Source: Kaistella faecalis
GTDB lineage: Bacteria > Bacteroidota > Bacteroidia > Flavobacteriales > Weeksellaceae
Assembly: GCF_019195395.1 (NCBI RefSeq)
Contig: NZ_CP078067.1
Location: 1,503,783-1,567,782 of the forward strand
Direction: 5' to 3'
DNA length: 64,000 bases
A program made the translations under genes and the position numbers. The notes beneath the pieces were generated by a model. It ran no database searches. It had not been told where the DNA came from and worked only from the letters and a program-made list of their open reading frames with translations. This document shows positions 53,925 through 63,545 of this stretch, piece after piece (positions within the stretch are counted from its first letter, which is position 1; each line of letters opens with the position of its first letter).

Positions 53925-55397
53925 TTATGCTGTTTTTTTAAATGCTTCTATTGTTGAATATTTTTCGGATCTGTAAATTTTCACGATATAATCGAAAATT
54001 TTATCACGCAGTAAAAATCCGATAAGACCTAAAGCTCCCAGACTTGCAACCGCAATTTCGATTCCCGCGAAAAATTTCACGAGTGCAAAAACGCCCATTG
54101 GCAGTACCATTTGCGGAATCATTATCAGCATTACTTTCATGTTAAAGTTATTTCCTCCGCCGCCAAATGATTTGGAGCTGGAATTGAGGTCAATAGGTTT
54201 TTTGTTAAATGCTCCAGCCAAAAGAGTGAGGTAAGAGTTCACCCCAAGATTATAAAGTCCGGCGGCAAAAATAGTAAGATAAAATTCCCAGCTGATGAGC
54301 AGGTAACCCAGCGCCAAAACCATAGAAACAGCGGTAGCGAGCACCACGAGCGCCCATTTCGCTTTCAGATAGTCTTTATAGGGAACTTTCTGCGTCATCA
54401 TCAGCGGATAATAGGAGCTGTCCCAGGAGGGTACTCTTTGGCCAAACATGAGCATAAAACCACCGGTCACAAAGATTCCGAGAAAGACCCGCATAAAATC
54501 TGTAGCATAAGCTTTGCCTGAAAAATATAGAAGTCCGTAGAATAAAAACATAATTCCCGCAAACAACGCAGACTTTGCAGCTTTGCTTCTTTTCAGAAGT
54601 CGGATATCATTATTGATGAAAGTGCCAAGTGTTCCGAAACGGTTAAGGAAATCGATATTTTCGGTTTTACCTACTGCCTGTTCAAGTTCCAGTCCTTTGT
54701 CGAGATAAAAGTTGCTGTAAATATTGCGGTAAGCCCAGTATCCGGCAGCAGCGGCTAGCAATACAGGAATCAAAAAGGCACCAGGAAATTCATAAAAAGC
54801 TTTAAAAATTTTTTCGGAAAAAGAAGAAAGATGAACGTAGGCGTAATATTCCAGAAAACCGAAAATAATCATTATCGCCGCTACAGTATAAAGAACCAGA
54901 TTCTGTTTGTTCAATACAATATTTACGAAATTACTGAAATAGAACACTGCCATTATCCCTGTGAGAAACATTAAAACCCCCGGGATAGAATAACTTCCGT
55001 GGAAAATAAGCAAACCGCAAAACGGCAACAGAAAAAGCAGATAACCCCAATTAAAAAAATTAAAAATAATTTTCAGGATGGTATAGTTCACCAGTTTTTT
55101 CTTGGTGATATTTTGCGTGAGAAATGGTTTGATGTTTTGCGTTGGCATTTGCTGAATAAAATACCTTAGAACCAAATCCAGTGCTGCATAGTAAAGGAAA
55201 TACCGAGAAAAAAGTGCTATAGGATCAGTCTTTAACTTGTCGACTGAAATAAAATAAAGACCCACCGCCATCATAACAAAAGTAAAACTCATTCCGGCAT
55301 ACGCGAAAGCCATCAGGATTTTCATGGCAAGCTGTGCCCCGAATTGTGGATTCCTGATAAAACTCTTGAATTCTAACTTCAGTAATTTTGTATACAT
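53925..55397 (-). CDS. DUF5687 ABC permease-like membrane protein
   Basis: A 490-residue polytopic membrane protein with about 12 hydrophobic helices (for example AFAYAGMSFTFVMMAVGLYF, YLLFLLPFCGLLIFHG, VMLIMIPQMVLPMGVFALV). DUF5687 proteins act as Bacteroidetes ABC permeases. Encoded directly upstream of the ATPase, so it is the membrane half of an exporter. Function beyond transport cannot be read. Confidence 0.85.
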   Translation of the reverse strand: MYTKLLKLEFKSFIRNPQFGAQLAMKILMAFAYAGMSFTFVMMAVGLYFISVDKLKTDPIALFSRYFLYYAALDLVLRYFIQQMPTQNIKPFLTQNITKKKLVNYTILKIIFNFFNWGYLLFLLPFCGLLIFHGSYSIPGVLMFLTGIMAVFYFSNFVNIVLNKQNLVLYTVAAIMIIFGFLEYYAYVHLSSFSEKIFKAFYEFPGAFLIPVLLAAAAGYWAYRNIYSNFYLDKGLELEQAVGKTENIDFLNRFGTLGTFINNDIRLLKRSKAAKSALFAGIMFLFYGLLYFSGKAYATDFMRVFLGIFVTGGFMLMFGQRVPSWDSSYYPLMMTQKVPYKDYLKAKWALVVLATAVSMVLALGYLLISWEFYLTIFAAGLYNLGVNSYLTLLAGAFNKKPIDLNSSSKSFGGGGNNFNMKVMLIMIPQMVLPMGVFALVKFFAGIEIAVASLGALGLIGFLLRDKIFDYIVKIYRSEKYSTIEAFKKTA

Positions 55398-55504
55398 TTC
55401 ATGGTTTTAAACATTAGTTAAGAACCAACAAGATTTGTTACAAAATAGATGAGATTAAAGCCCTTTTATTATGTTAAGAGATTTGTTTTGAAGCAGAAAA
55501 ATGA

Positions 55505-57154
55505 TTATTTCATCAATTCCTGCGCTTGAGAAATGGCAGCATCTGTAATTTTACTGCCGGAAAGAAGTTGCGCAATTTCCTGAAGCTTCTCCTCCTCGCT
55601 AAGCGGAATAATGTTGGAGCGCGTTCTACCTGAAATGTCTTCTTTAATAACTTTATAGTTATTGTTTCCTTTTGCCGCAACCTGTGCGAGATGGGTAATT
55701 ACGATAAGCTGCATGTTTGTTGACATTTCCTTCATTACATTTCCCATTTCTTCCGCTACTTTCCCGGAAACTCCTGTGTCGATTTCATCCAGAATCAAAG
55801 TCGGAAGCTCGGCATTTTCCGCCATCAGTTTTTTGATCGAAAGCATCACTCGTGACCGTTCACCGCCTGAAATTGCTGATTGAATGGGCTTCAACGCAAA
55901 ACCGGAATTCGCCTGAAACAAAAGCTGTATATTTTCTTTGCCAAAGCTGTTATAATTCGCACTTTCGCTTAGTTCTACGGCAATCTTCGCTTTTTCCAGA
56001 CCCAACTGTCTGAGCAATAATTCAATTTTATTGGTAAAAATTGGAATGTTCTTCCGACGGTGGGCCGATAAGTCGGCGGCCATTTTTGCCAGTCGGTTTT
56101 CAGAATCGGTTTTTTCCTTTTCGAGTTGGATGATGAGGTTTTCCAGATCGGCAAAACTGTTTTGTTCGCTCAGCAGATTGTCACGGATTTCTATCAATTC
56201 AGAAACACTGAGAACACTATGCTTTAACAGCAAAGCATTTACAATATTTAATTTTTGGTTCAGTGCGAGCAGGATTTCGGGACTGGTTTCCATTTTTTCA
56301 GCCTCGTCCTGAAGTTCAAAAACAATGTCTTTAAACTCAATGAAATTTTCCTGAAATCTCTGGTTAAGCAACGTAAACTCATGAGAAAGATCGGCAACTT
56401 TTCCCAGTTTACTTTTAATATCGGTAATCGAGTCGAGGATGCCAATTTCTTCCGCATCAAGTTTGGCAAAAATTTGGGTCAGATTCTCGGTGATTGCCTC
56501 AGCGTTTTCCTGTTTTTTTACCTGATTCTGAAGTTCTTCCAGATCTAGTTCATCCAGATTTGCATTTACCAGTTCATCTACCAGAAAAGCTTTATAGTCG
56601 CTTTCTTTATTACTTTCGGCGAGCTGTTTTTTATGATTTTCTAAATCTTTCAGCAGGGTTTTATATTGAGAGAATTCAGTTTGGTATTTTAAAATGAGAA
56701 TTTTGTTTTTCGAAAGACCGTCAATGATCTGAAACTGGTATTCTTCATCAAAAAGATTGGAGGTTTCGAACTGTGAATGGATGTCGATTAAATTTCTCGA
56801 AAGAATTTTCAGTAAATCCAATGTCACCGGAACATCGTTGACGAAAGCCCTGGATTTTCCGTTAGGTAGTATTTCGCGGCGGATAACGGTTTGAGTTTCA
56901 AAATCAAGATCGTTTTCTTCAAAAAAAAACTGAAGATTTTCGTTGATGGAGAATTCAGCTTCCACGATGCTTTTAGTTTCCGAATTCTGAATGGATTTGG
57001 CATCAGCTCTTTCGCCCAAAATGAGACGCAAAGCACCAAGAATGATCGATTTTCCTGCACCGGTTTCTCCCGTAATTACCTGTAAACCTTTGTTTAAAGT
57101 AATTTCGAGGGTGTCGATAAGTGCAAAATTCTGGATGAAAATTCTTGAAAGCAT
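55505..57154 (-). CDS. recN: DNA repair protein RecN
   Basis: A 549-residue SMC-like protein: Walker A TGETGAGKSI near 30-40, central coiled coil (about 150-370), C-terminal ABC signature AISGGERSRVMLS and Walker B LILDEIDTGVSG. It handles double-strand break ends. In the same order as coaBC and DUF4835, a gene set often conserved in flavobacteria, although recN has an 111-base gap before it. Confidence 0.95.
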   Translation of the reverse strand: MLSRIFIQNFALIDTLEITLNKGLQVITGETGAGKSIILGALRLILGERADAKSIQNSETKSIVEAEFSINENLQFFFEENDLDFETQTVIRREILPNGKSRAFVNDVPVTLDLLKILSRNLIDIHSQFETSNLFDEEYQFQIIDGLSKNKILILKYQTEFSQYKTLLKDLENHKKQLAESNKESDYKAFLVDELVNANLDELDLEELQNQVKKQENAEAITENLTQIFAKLDAEEIGILDSITDIKSKLGKVADLSHEFTLLNQRFQENFIEFKDIVFELQDEAEKMETSPEILLALNQKLNIVNALLLKHSVLSVSELIEIRDNLLSEQNSFADLENLIIQLEKEKTDSENRLAKMAADLSAHRRKNIPIFTNKIELLLRQLGLEKAKIAVELSESANYNSFGKENIQLLFQANSGFALKPIQSAISGGERSRVMLSIKKLMAENAELPTLILDEIDTGVSGKVAEEMGNVMKEMSTNMQLIVITHLAQVAAKGNNNYKVIKEDISGRTRSNIIPLSEEEKLQEIAQLLSGSKITDAAISQAQELMK

Positions 57155-57265
57155 GTTTTAAATAGCGAATTACAATGGTTTGAAAACTAAATTAAACGCA
57201 AATTTAATGTTTTGCCTTTTAAGTCGGAAATTAAATGATGATCATAAATTCCGCTGTCATTCAGT

Positions 57266-58168
57266 TTATTTCCACTTATTCCATTTGCTGTCGATATCTT
57301 TTGGTGAAAGTGTTGTGAAAAGTGATTTCAGATCCGCCATATTCACATTCGGGCTGTTGCCGTTGCTGAAGATGTCGAATATTTCCTGCTTTTTAGTGTC
57401 AATAAAAATATTGATCGGATAGTTCATCTGAAAATTATTTTCATACGTTTTCAGCTGCATCAGCGCATCTGCAATAATTTTCTTGCCGGAAGCCTGATCC
57501 TGTTTCCCCAAATTATCTAAACCTGCGCGGTGATAGGTGTAGAAAATGTTTCGCAAGGTGTTTTGCTCGGGTTTCATGATATTGTCGATTAATGCAGCGC
57601 GTGTTCGGGTACCTTCGATCAGCGACCAGCCTGCGTAATTCTGATTCTGTGCGTTATTTGAGATTTTCTGAGCTTTTTCGAACCATTGCTGCCCGCCACG
57701 AACTTTAAAGCTGTCGCCGTCGTAGCCCAAAATTGTGTAAACATAGAAACTCACCACATCGATTAAATTTTTCCCGGAAAACTGTCTTTCATTGAAAACA
57801 AGATTTTCATTTTCGGCATAATCAAACCCAAAGTTGGTGTCGTTAATATTCATCAGGGGCGTTTCATAGGTCGTATTGAAAACCGGGCGAACTGCCTGCA
57901 CCACAATACTTCCTTTAAAATTATTGCCGCCACGCTCGGAAATTACAATTGCAAAATTGCATTTTATCTTTTCGAAATTCTGAAGTTTTTTCCCTGTCCA
58001 ACTGGTATTGTTGATGAAATCCCGAAGATTTTTTTCTAAAGTTTTGTAAACCTGATTATTACTTCCGCTCATTTGTTGGGCGTTTACCTGAACTGTGGCC
58101 AGAAGTTCCTGTGCAAAACCCAAGTTAAAGGAAAATATAAGGATAAATAGGGTGAGAAGTTTCTTCAT
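57266..58168 (-). CDS. DUF4835 exported protein
   Basis: A 300-residue protein with a signal peptide (KKLLTLFILIFSFNLGFAQ); I start at this Met (58168) because the longer reading's first 12 residues (MTKFPFSIIITN) precede a complete signal peptide. The mature part carries typical strand-rich segments (NFAIVISERGGNNFKGSIVV, VYTILGYDGDSF). DUF4835 is Bacteroidetes-specific and of unknown function. Between coaBC and recN. Confidence 0.82.
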   Translation of the reverse strand: MKKLLTLFILIFSFNLGFAQELLATVQVNAQQMSGSNNQVYKTLEKNLRDFINNTSWTGKKLQNFEKIKCNFAIVISERGGNNFKGSIVVQAVRPVFNTTYETPLMNINDTNFGFDYAENENLVFNERQFSGKNLIDVVSFYVYTILGYDGDSFKVRGGQQWFEKAQKISNNAQNQNYAGWSLIEGTRTRAALIDNIMKPEQNTLRNIFYTYHRAGLDNLGKQDQASGKKIIADALMQLKTYENNFQMNYPINIFIDTKKQEIFDIFSNGNSPNVNMADLKSLFTTLSPKDIDSKWNKWK

Positions 58169-58205
58169 GTTTGTGATAATAATTGAAAACGGAAATTTAG
58201 TCATA

Positions 58206-59411
58206 TTATTTCAGAATTTCTTCTTCCATAAAGTTTAAAATATCTTTTGCGACTTCGTTTTTTGTTTTCAAGTTAAATTCTTTCCGGTCGGTTTTGGTGA
58301 AAATTTTAATTTTGTTGGTATCGCTTTTAAATCCGGCTCCTTCGTCGCGCAGAGAATTCAAAATAATCATATCGAGATTTTTTTTCTGAAGTTTACCCAA
58401 TGCGTTTTCTTCTTCGTTTTGAGTTTCCAGCGCGAATCCGATTAAAAACTGTTTCGATTTTCTCTCTCCCATGGTTTTAAGAATGTCCGGGTTTTTAACC
58501 AATTCGATCGTTAAAGAGTCATCATTTTTTTTGATTTTTTCTTTGGCAATTTCCTTTGGAGCATAATCTGCAACAGCAGCGCTCGCGATGGCAATGTCTG
58601 ACGTTTCGTAATATTTAAAAACTTCGGTGAACATTTCTTTTGCTGAGGTTACACGATGAATTTCAATATCCGGATGAGAAGTACTCAAAGAACTTGGTCC
58701 AGAAATCAAAATCACTTTCGCTCCACGTTTTGCAGCTTCTTCCGCCAAAGAAAATCCCATTTTTCCTGAAGAATGATTCCCGATAAAACGCACAGGATCA
58801 ATTGCTTCGTAAGTTGGACCGGCTGTAATGAGGACAGTTTTACCGGACAAAGTTTTCAGGCCCTGGTTTGAAACTAAAAAATTTTCAATTCTTTCAGCAA
58901 TCGTTTCCGGCTCTGCCATTCTTCCCTGACCCACCAATCCGCTTGCCAGCTCTCCTGTTTCGGCAGGAATAATAATGTGACCGAAATCTTCAGCCAATTC
59001 CAGATTCTGTTTTGTAGAAGGATGTTCATACATGTCGAGATCCATCGCCGGCGCAACCATTACGGGACATTTTGCCGACATATAGGTTGCAATCACCAGA
59101 TTGTCACACATCCCGTGAACCATTTTTGCTAAAGTATTGGCAGTGCAGGGCGCAATTAAGATTAAATCTGCCCAGAGCGCGAATTCAACATGATTGTTCC
59201 AGGTGCCGTTTTCCGAATAAAAATCAGAGAACACCGGATTTTTTGAAAGGGTAGAAAGGTTAAGTTTCGAAACAAAATTGTCTGCCGAAGGGGTCATTAA
59301 AACCTGAACTTCTATGCCTTTTTTTATGAGGTCGCGGATGAGGTAATTGATTTTGTAAGCGGCAATTCCGCCGGTAATACAGATGAGTATTTTTTTTCCC
59401 TGAATTGCCAT
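58206..59411 (-). CDS. coaBC: Bifunctional CoaB/CoaC coenzyme A enzyme
   Basis: A 401-residue fusion: N-terminal phosphopantothenoylcysteine decarboxylase (about 1-180, FMN-binding, with MVAPAMDLDMYEHP) and C-terminal phosphopantothenate-cysteine ligase (about 190-401, ITAGPTYEAIDPVRFIGN). It performs two steps of coenzyme A synthesis. In operon with DUF4835 and perhaps recN; a terminator of the upstream rpoZ separates them. Confidence 0.95.
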   Translation of the reverse strand: MAIQGKKILICITGGIAAYKINYLIRDLIKKGIEVQVLMTPSADNFVSKLNLSTLSKNPVFSDFYSENGTWNNHVEFALWADLILIAPCTANTLAKMVHGMCDNLVIATYMSAKCPVMVAPAMDLDMYEHPSTKQNLELAEDFGHIIIPAETGELASGLVGQGRMAEPETIAERIENFLVSNQGLKTLSGKTVLITAGPTYEAIDPVRFIGNHSSGKMGFSLAEEAAKRGAKVILISGPSSLSTSHPDIEIHRVTSAKEMFTEVFKYYETSDIAIASAAVADYAPKEIAKEKIKKNDDSLTIELVKNPDILKTMGERKSKQFLIGFALETQNEEENALGKLQKKNLDMIILNSLRDEGAGFKSDTNKIKIFTKTDRKEFNLKTKNEVAKDILNFMEEEILK

Positions 59412-59490
59412 TTCAAACTGTTATTTAGGTCTAACGAATTTAGTTAAAATTTTAGAATTACCGAAAGCCAGAGCGTTGGTGTAGAATAAA

Positions 59491-59522
59491 AAAGTCACAA
59501 AAGCTTTTGCTAATGTGACTTT
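59491..59522 (-). terminator. Intrinsic terminator of rpoZ
   Basis: AAAGTCACA and TGTGACTTT form a 9-bp stem with a 14-base loop that itself contains AAGCTT. The minus strand carries a T run after it. It separates bamD-rpoZ from coaBC. Confidence 0.75.
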
Positions 59523-59541
59523 GTATAATTTTAGACAGAGA

Positions 59542-59865
59542 TTAGTTTCTCTCGTCTGTATTTCTGAAGTAAATTTCGTCATCAAGCCATTCCTGGATTG
59601 CAATAGACGTTGGTTTCGGAAGTTTCTCGTAGTGTTTTGAGATTTCGATTTGCTCTCTGTTTTCGAAAACTTCTTCCAAAGTAGAGTTGTGCACCGCGAA
59701 TTCATCTAACTTATTGTGAAGTTCTGAGCGAATCTCTGCATTAATCTGCTCTGCTCTTTTCCCCATAATTACAATGGCTTCGTAGATAGAACCTACTTTT
59801 TCTTCAATTTTATCTTTGTCGTAAGTGATGGTACTTAATTCGGCTTTAGAATCTTTAACGCTCAT
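59542..59865 (-). CDS. rpoZ: RNA polymerase omega subunit (Bacteroidetes type)
   Basis: A 107-residue omega-type subunit: VGSIYEAIVIMGKRAEQINAEI is the conserved core, with the acidic N-terminus MSVKDSKAELSTI (start 59865 by family; an upstream ATG would add 11 residues). It stabilises RNA polymerase. Downstream of bamD by 42 bases on the same strand. Confidence 0.85.
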   Translation of the reverse strand: MSVKDSKAELSTITYDKDKIEEKVGSIYEAIVIMGKRAEQINAEIRSELHNKLDEFAVHNSTLEEVFENREQIEISKHYEKLPKPTSIAIQEWLDDEIYFRNTDERN

Positions 59866-59907
59866 TTTCAGTGAATTATTTATATTTAAAGTCTGCAAAT
59901 ATACAGC

Positions 59908-60882
59908 TTATTTTTGAATATTAAAAGTTGCTGCCGGTGCCGGAGTCGAAAGTGCTGCGCTGTCTCTCTTGATCTGGTTGGCTTTTTTCTCAGCTTCTCG
60001 CTGGTCTTTTTCCAGATTCAGTCTGGCTTCTTCTTCCTTTTGTTTTTCCTGAAGTTCTTTTTTTCTAGCTTCTACTTTTTTCTCCAGTTCAAGGAACGCT
60101 TCTTTCTCTTTAGCGAGTTTGTTTCTAAGATCTACAGCGATCTTGGCATTTTCGGTACCCGGCATATCGCGCTCGACCTGTTTTGTGAATGCCAAAGCAT
60201 TTTCGATACGGTCTTTTTTCAGGTCGTAAACTGAATTTACGGCAAGTTCGTATTTAGACCTCAAGATGTATTCGTAAATTTTCGGAGCTAGTTTTGTACT
60301 TGGGAAATCATTCAAAACATTCTCGAAAGCTACATTAGCCGCTTTATAATCAGCCATTTTGTAATACTGTCTCGCGTTTTCGTATGCTTTGAATTCGAGT
60401 TTATAACTCAATTCATCAATCAGTTCATTAATGTTCTTCGATTTTTCTGAATTCGGATAGTTATTCAGGAAATTCTGAAGTTCATTAATCGCCAGTTCGG
60501 TACTCGTTTGGTCAAGATTGTAATCCATAGATCCTTCGTAAAAACATAGTGCCGACATATATGCCGCATCTTCCGCACGTGGATCCTGAGGAAAGGTTAC
60601 CGAAAAGTTTTTGAACTGGTGACCTGCAAGCTTGTAATTTTTATCGTAGTAATTGGCGTATGCTGAATTGTAAACTACATTCGGAGCATCATCTGTTCCT
60701 GCGACAAGGTTTGAAAGCCGCTCGTACAGCGCCAGGGCGTTGGTCCATTTTTTATTTTCGAAATTCTCGTTCGCAACTTTCAGGATATAATCTTTGTCTG
60801 CACTTTTCATTGCCATTTCCTGTTGTTTGTCACAGGCCGATAAAGCAAAAAAAGCCAGCAGTACTATCAAATATTTTTTCAT
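59908..60882 (-). CDS. bamD: Outer-membrane assembly lipoprotein BamD
   Basis: A 324-residue lipoprotein (signal ends LSAC, Cys17 in the chosen frame) with tetratricopeptide repeats (about 30-250: ALALYERLSNLV, DYKAANVAFENVLNDFPSTKLA) and a long charged coiled-coil tail (LELEKKVEARKKELQEKQK). BamD couples lipoprotein and barrel parts of the BAM complex. I start at the Met that gives the lipoprotein signal, 18 residues into the longer frame. It is in operon with rpoZ. Confidence 0.9.
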   Translation of the reverse strand: MKKYLIVLLAFFALSACDKQQEMAMKSADKDYILKVANENFENKKWTNALALYERLSNLVAGTDDAPNVVYNSAYANYYDKNYKLAGHQFKNFSVTFPQDPRAEDAAYMSALCFYEGSMDYNLDQTSTELAINELQNFLNNYPNSEKSKNINELIDELSYKLEFKAYENARQYYKMADYKAANVAFENVLNDFPSTKLAPKIYEYILRSKYELAVNSVYDLKKDRIENALAFTKQVERDMPGTENAKIAVDLRNKLAKEKEAFLELEKKVEARKKELQEKQKEEEARLNLEKDQREAEKKANQIKRDSAALSTPAPAATFNIQK

Positions 60883-61030
60883 AAATCTTTTAAAGCGAAA
60901 ATGATGGATTTTCATCTTCTGCGGTTCAGTCTGCAAAAATATAATTTTTTTATCAATAGATTTTTTTTTGTGATAATTTAACTAATAAATTAACTGAATT
61001 TTCTGTTCCGAACTCGATTTTTCAGGTAAA

Positions 61031-61657
61031 TCAGTTCGTCTGATATCCCAAAAGTGAAAAAACGGTGACCAAAAGGTTAGCAAGAACTTTTTTTTCTGCA
61101 TCCTGAAGATAATTTTCCTCCCTTCCCGAAACATAAAGTTCGTAGAAATTTTTATTTCTGATGACAAACAGAGAAGAGCCTAAAATCAAAGTCAATACAT
61201 CTTCCGGCTTTGGCGCATTATGGAAAACTCCTGACGCGACTCCTTTTTTAATAACATCATCAAGTTTTGTAGTGAATGTGGTATAGAATTCAAGCAGGTC
61301 GTCTTTAAGGTGTTCGGTGTGGCGCAGTTCCTGTGTTACGAAACCGTGGAAATAATTGAATCTAAATAACTGATTTACAACATATTTAACCAATTCTTTC
61401 ATCTGCATCTCAGGTTTTCCGTCTTTAATGACTTCGGCAAACTCCGCGAAACTTTCGCGCGTTTTCTGAACACGGTAACGGTAGAGGTACGACATCATTT
61501 TTTCCTTAGAACCGAAATAATAGGAAATCATGGCCACATTAATATTCGCCTGCGAAGAAATATCTCGGATTGATGTTCCTTCGAAACCTTTTTTAGCAAT
61601 TAATTTTTCCGCAACATCCAAAATATGAATCTGTTTTTCAGAAAATTTCTTCTTCAT
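61031..61657 (-). CDS. TetR/AcrR family regulator
   Basis: A 208-residue protein. N-terminal HTH (about 5-50, GTSIRDISSQANINVAMISYYFGSKE) and a helical ligand-binding C-terminus. Start at MKKKFSEKQ because the preceding 15 residues (KLLFILLTLLQITT) are unlike the family. It is divergent from the TatD gene, and the intergenic region is AT-rich. Confidence 0.88.
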   Translation of the reverse strand: MKKKFSEKQIHILDVAEKLIAKKGFEGTSIRDISSQANINVAMISYYFGSKEKMMSYLYRYRVQKTRESFAEFAEVIKDGKPEMQMKELVKYVVNQLFRFNYFHGFVTQELRHTEHLKDDLLEFYTTFTTKLDDVIKKGVASGVFHNAPKPEDVLTLILGSSLFVIRNKNFYELYVSGREENYLQDAEKKVLANLLVTVFSLLGYQTN

Positions 61658-61746
61658 AGTTGTTATTTGAAGTAAAGTTAATAAAATAAATAGTAGTTTC
61701 AAACGAATGTTTAATGTTTTAAATCAGATTTTTAATAATTTTGAGG

Positions 61747-62376
61747 ATGAACTTTTTCGATTTTCATCATCACGATGCAGACAGAAAATCTGGAATTTAT
61801 AACTTAAAATTTAATGAAGAGGCTCCGGGAAATTTCTTTTCTGCGGGCATTCATCCTAATGCAGTTTCTGATGATTTCGATGAAAAATTGATTTGGCTGC
61901 AACAGATTTCTGCTCACGAAAACTGCGTTGCAATCGGCGAATGCGGACTTGATGGTTTGATCGGTGTTGACGAAGAACTTCAAAGGAAGGCGTTTTTTGC
62001 CCAGATCGAAATCGCCAATTCTGTGAAGAAACCTTTAATCATTCACTGTGTAAAAAGATTTTCGCAAATCTATCAATTCCGGAAATTAGCTAAAGTTCCG
62101 ATGATTATTCATGGGTTCAACAAACGCAAAACAATAGGCGATGATCTTTTGAAAAACGGATTCTGTTTAAGTTTTGGAAAATCAGTTCTGTATAATGTAA
62201 ATTTGCAGGATTTTGTGAAGCACCTTCCGATCGAAAAACTGTTTCTTGAAACTGATTCTGCAGATTTTGAAATCAAGGAACTTTACCAAAAAGTAGCAGA
62301 CTTAAAAAACATGAGATTGGAGGATTTGAGCGAAAAAATCAAAAATAATCTACAGAATATGCAAATTCCGATATAA
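61747..62376 (+). CDS. tatD: TatD family metal-dependent hydrolase
   Basis: A 209-residue amidohydrolase-fold DNase, shorter than the common 255-265, but all metal ligands are seen: FHHHD, the GECGLD Glu, LIIHC and IIHGF His, and LETDSAD Asp. The start ATG at 61747 is chosen over the TTG at 61741. It is followed after 2 bases by tcdA. Confidence 0.85.
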   Translation: MNFFDFHHHDADRKSGIYNLKFNEEAPGNFFSAGIHPNAVSDDFDEKLIWLQQISAHENCVAIGECGLDGLIGVDEELQRKAFFAQIEIANSVKKPLIIHCVKRFSQIYQFRKLAKVPMIIHGFNKRKTIGDDLLKNGFCLSFGKSVLYNVNLQDFVKHLPIEKLFLETDSADFEIKELYQKVADLKNMRLEDLSEKIKNNLQNMQIPI

Positions 62377-62378
62377 AA

Positions 62379-63110
62379 ATGCAGAAAAAGTGGCTGGAGC
62401 GAACAGAGCTTCTTATCAAAGAACAGGGAATTGAGAAACTACAGAACGCAAATCTCCTCGTGGTAGGTTTGGGTGGAGTAGGCTCTTTCGCGGCTGAATT
62501 TCTGGCGCGCTCGGGAGTTGGAAAAATGACCATTGTTGATGGCGATACAGTGGATATTACAAATATCAACCGCCAACTTCCTGCACTGCATTCTACTGTC
62601 GGTAAGTCAAAGGTAGAAGTCGTTTCGGAAAGACTGCTGGATATAAATCCGGAATTACAGCTTACTAAAATCAATGAATTCCTGAATCCCGAGAGAATGG
62701 CGGAAGTTATTGGAGCTGAAAAATTCGACTACATTCTCGACTGTATCGACAGTGTAACCCCGAAACTTGCACTCATCATCACCGCAAAACGAAAAAAAAT
62801 AAAGATTGTAAGCTGTATGGGAGCCGGCGGAAAAATGGATCCGTCTAAGGTCATGGTGCGCGACATCAGCAAAACCTATAACTGTTTTCTGGCTAAAAAT
62901 GTAAGAAAACGCCTGAAAAAAGAACAAATCAATAAAGGTATCCGCTGTGTTTTTTCCAATGAAATTCAGAACGAAGAAAGTTTGAAGATGACTGACGGCG
63001 CCAATTTCAAAAGGTCTTTTTACGGCACAAGCAGCTTTATGCCTGCGATTTTTGGATTATACGCGGCAGCCGAAGTTATTAACCACCTTCTCAAAAATAC
63101 TGATGACTGA
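62379..63110 (+). CDS. tcdA: tRNA threonylcarbamoyladenosine dehydratase
   Basis: A 243-residue E1-like enzyme (ThiF/MoeB fold): ATP loop GLGGVGSFAAEFLARSGVG, DxNxxQ-type DITNINRQ and a conserved SCMGAGGKMDPSK region. It dehydrates t6A37 to its cyclic form in tRNA. Between tatD and rnpA, overlapping rnpA by 8 bases. Confidence 0.93.
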   Translation: MQKKWLERTELLIKEQGIEKLQNANLLVVGLGGVGSFAAEFLARSGVGKMTIVDGDTVDITNINRQLPALHSTVGKSKVEVVSERLLDINPELQLTKINEFLNPERMAEVIGAEKFDYILDCIDSVTPKLALIITAKRKKIKIVSCMGAGGKMDPSKVMVRDISKTYNCFLAKNVRKRLKKEQINKGIRCVFSNEIQNEESLKMTDGANFKRSFYGTSSFMPAIFGLYAAAEVINHLLKNTDD

Positions 63111-63483
63111 TTTCAGATTTCCCAAAACGGAAAAACTTAAACATAAACGGGAAATCGATCTGCTTTTCGCGAAAGGAATGTGGCGGAACTGCGGAAATCT
63201 GCGCATCATTTCGATTGATTTGGAAAAGAAACCTCAGGAAGGTTTTGTGATTCCGAATCAGAAATTTGGAGTGTCTGTTTCGAAGAGATATTTCAAGAAA
63301 GCCGTAGACCGCAACCGGATTAAAAGATTGCTGCGCGAAGCATACCGTCTTAACAAAGAAATTTTCACCGACGTTTTTGGGGGAAAATCAATATCAATGA
63401 TTTTCTGGATTTCAAACGAAAAACCAAGCAGTTTTCAATCTCTGGAAGAAAATTTCGTAACCCTCTGTAAATCAAAAAAATAA
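63103..63483 (+). CDS. rnpA: Ribonuclease P protein component
   Basis: A 127-residue RnpA with the RNR motif (AVDRNRIKRLLREAY) and basic N-terminal helix. I start at ATG 63103; the longer frame lies inside tcdA. It binds RNase P RNA to mature tRNA 5' ends. Overlaps tcdA by 8 bases and lacks the usual rpmH partner upstream. Confidence 0.9.
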   Translation: MTDFRFPKTEKLKHKREIDLLFAKGMWRNCGNLRIISIDLEKKPQEGFVIPNQKFGVSVSKRYFKKAVDRNRIKRLLREAYRLNKEIFTDVFGGKSISMIFWISNEKPSSFQSLEENFVTLCKSKK

Positions 63484-63545
63484 AATTTAATTTTTTGGAA
63501 TGCATTATTTTGTAAATTTGATTGTTAATCTAAATCCATCAAAAA

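Noticed and set aside
59421-59705. Minus-strand frame over the 3' half of rpoZ
   Set aside because: Alternate frame of a clear rpoZ gene and its terminator.
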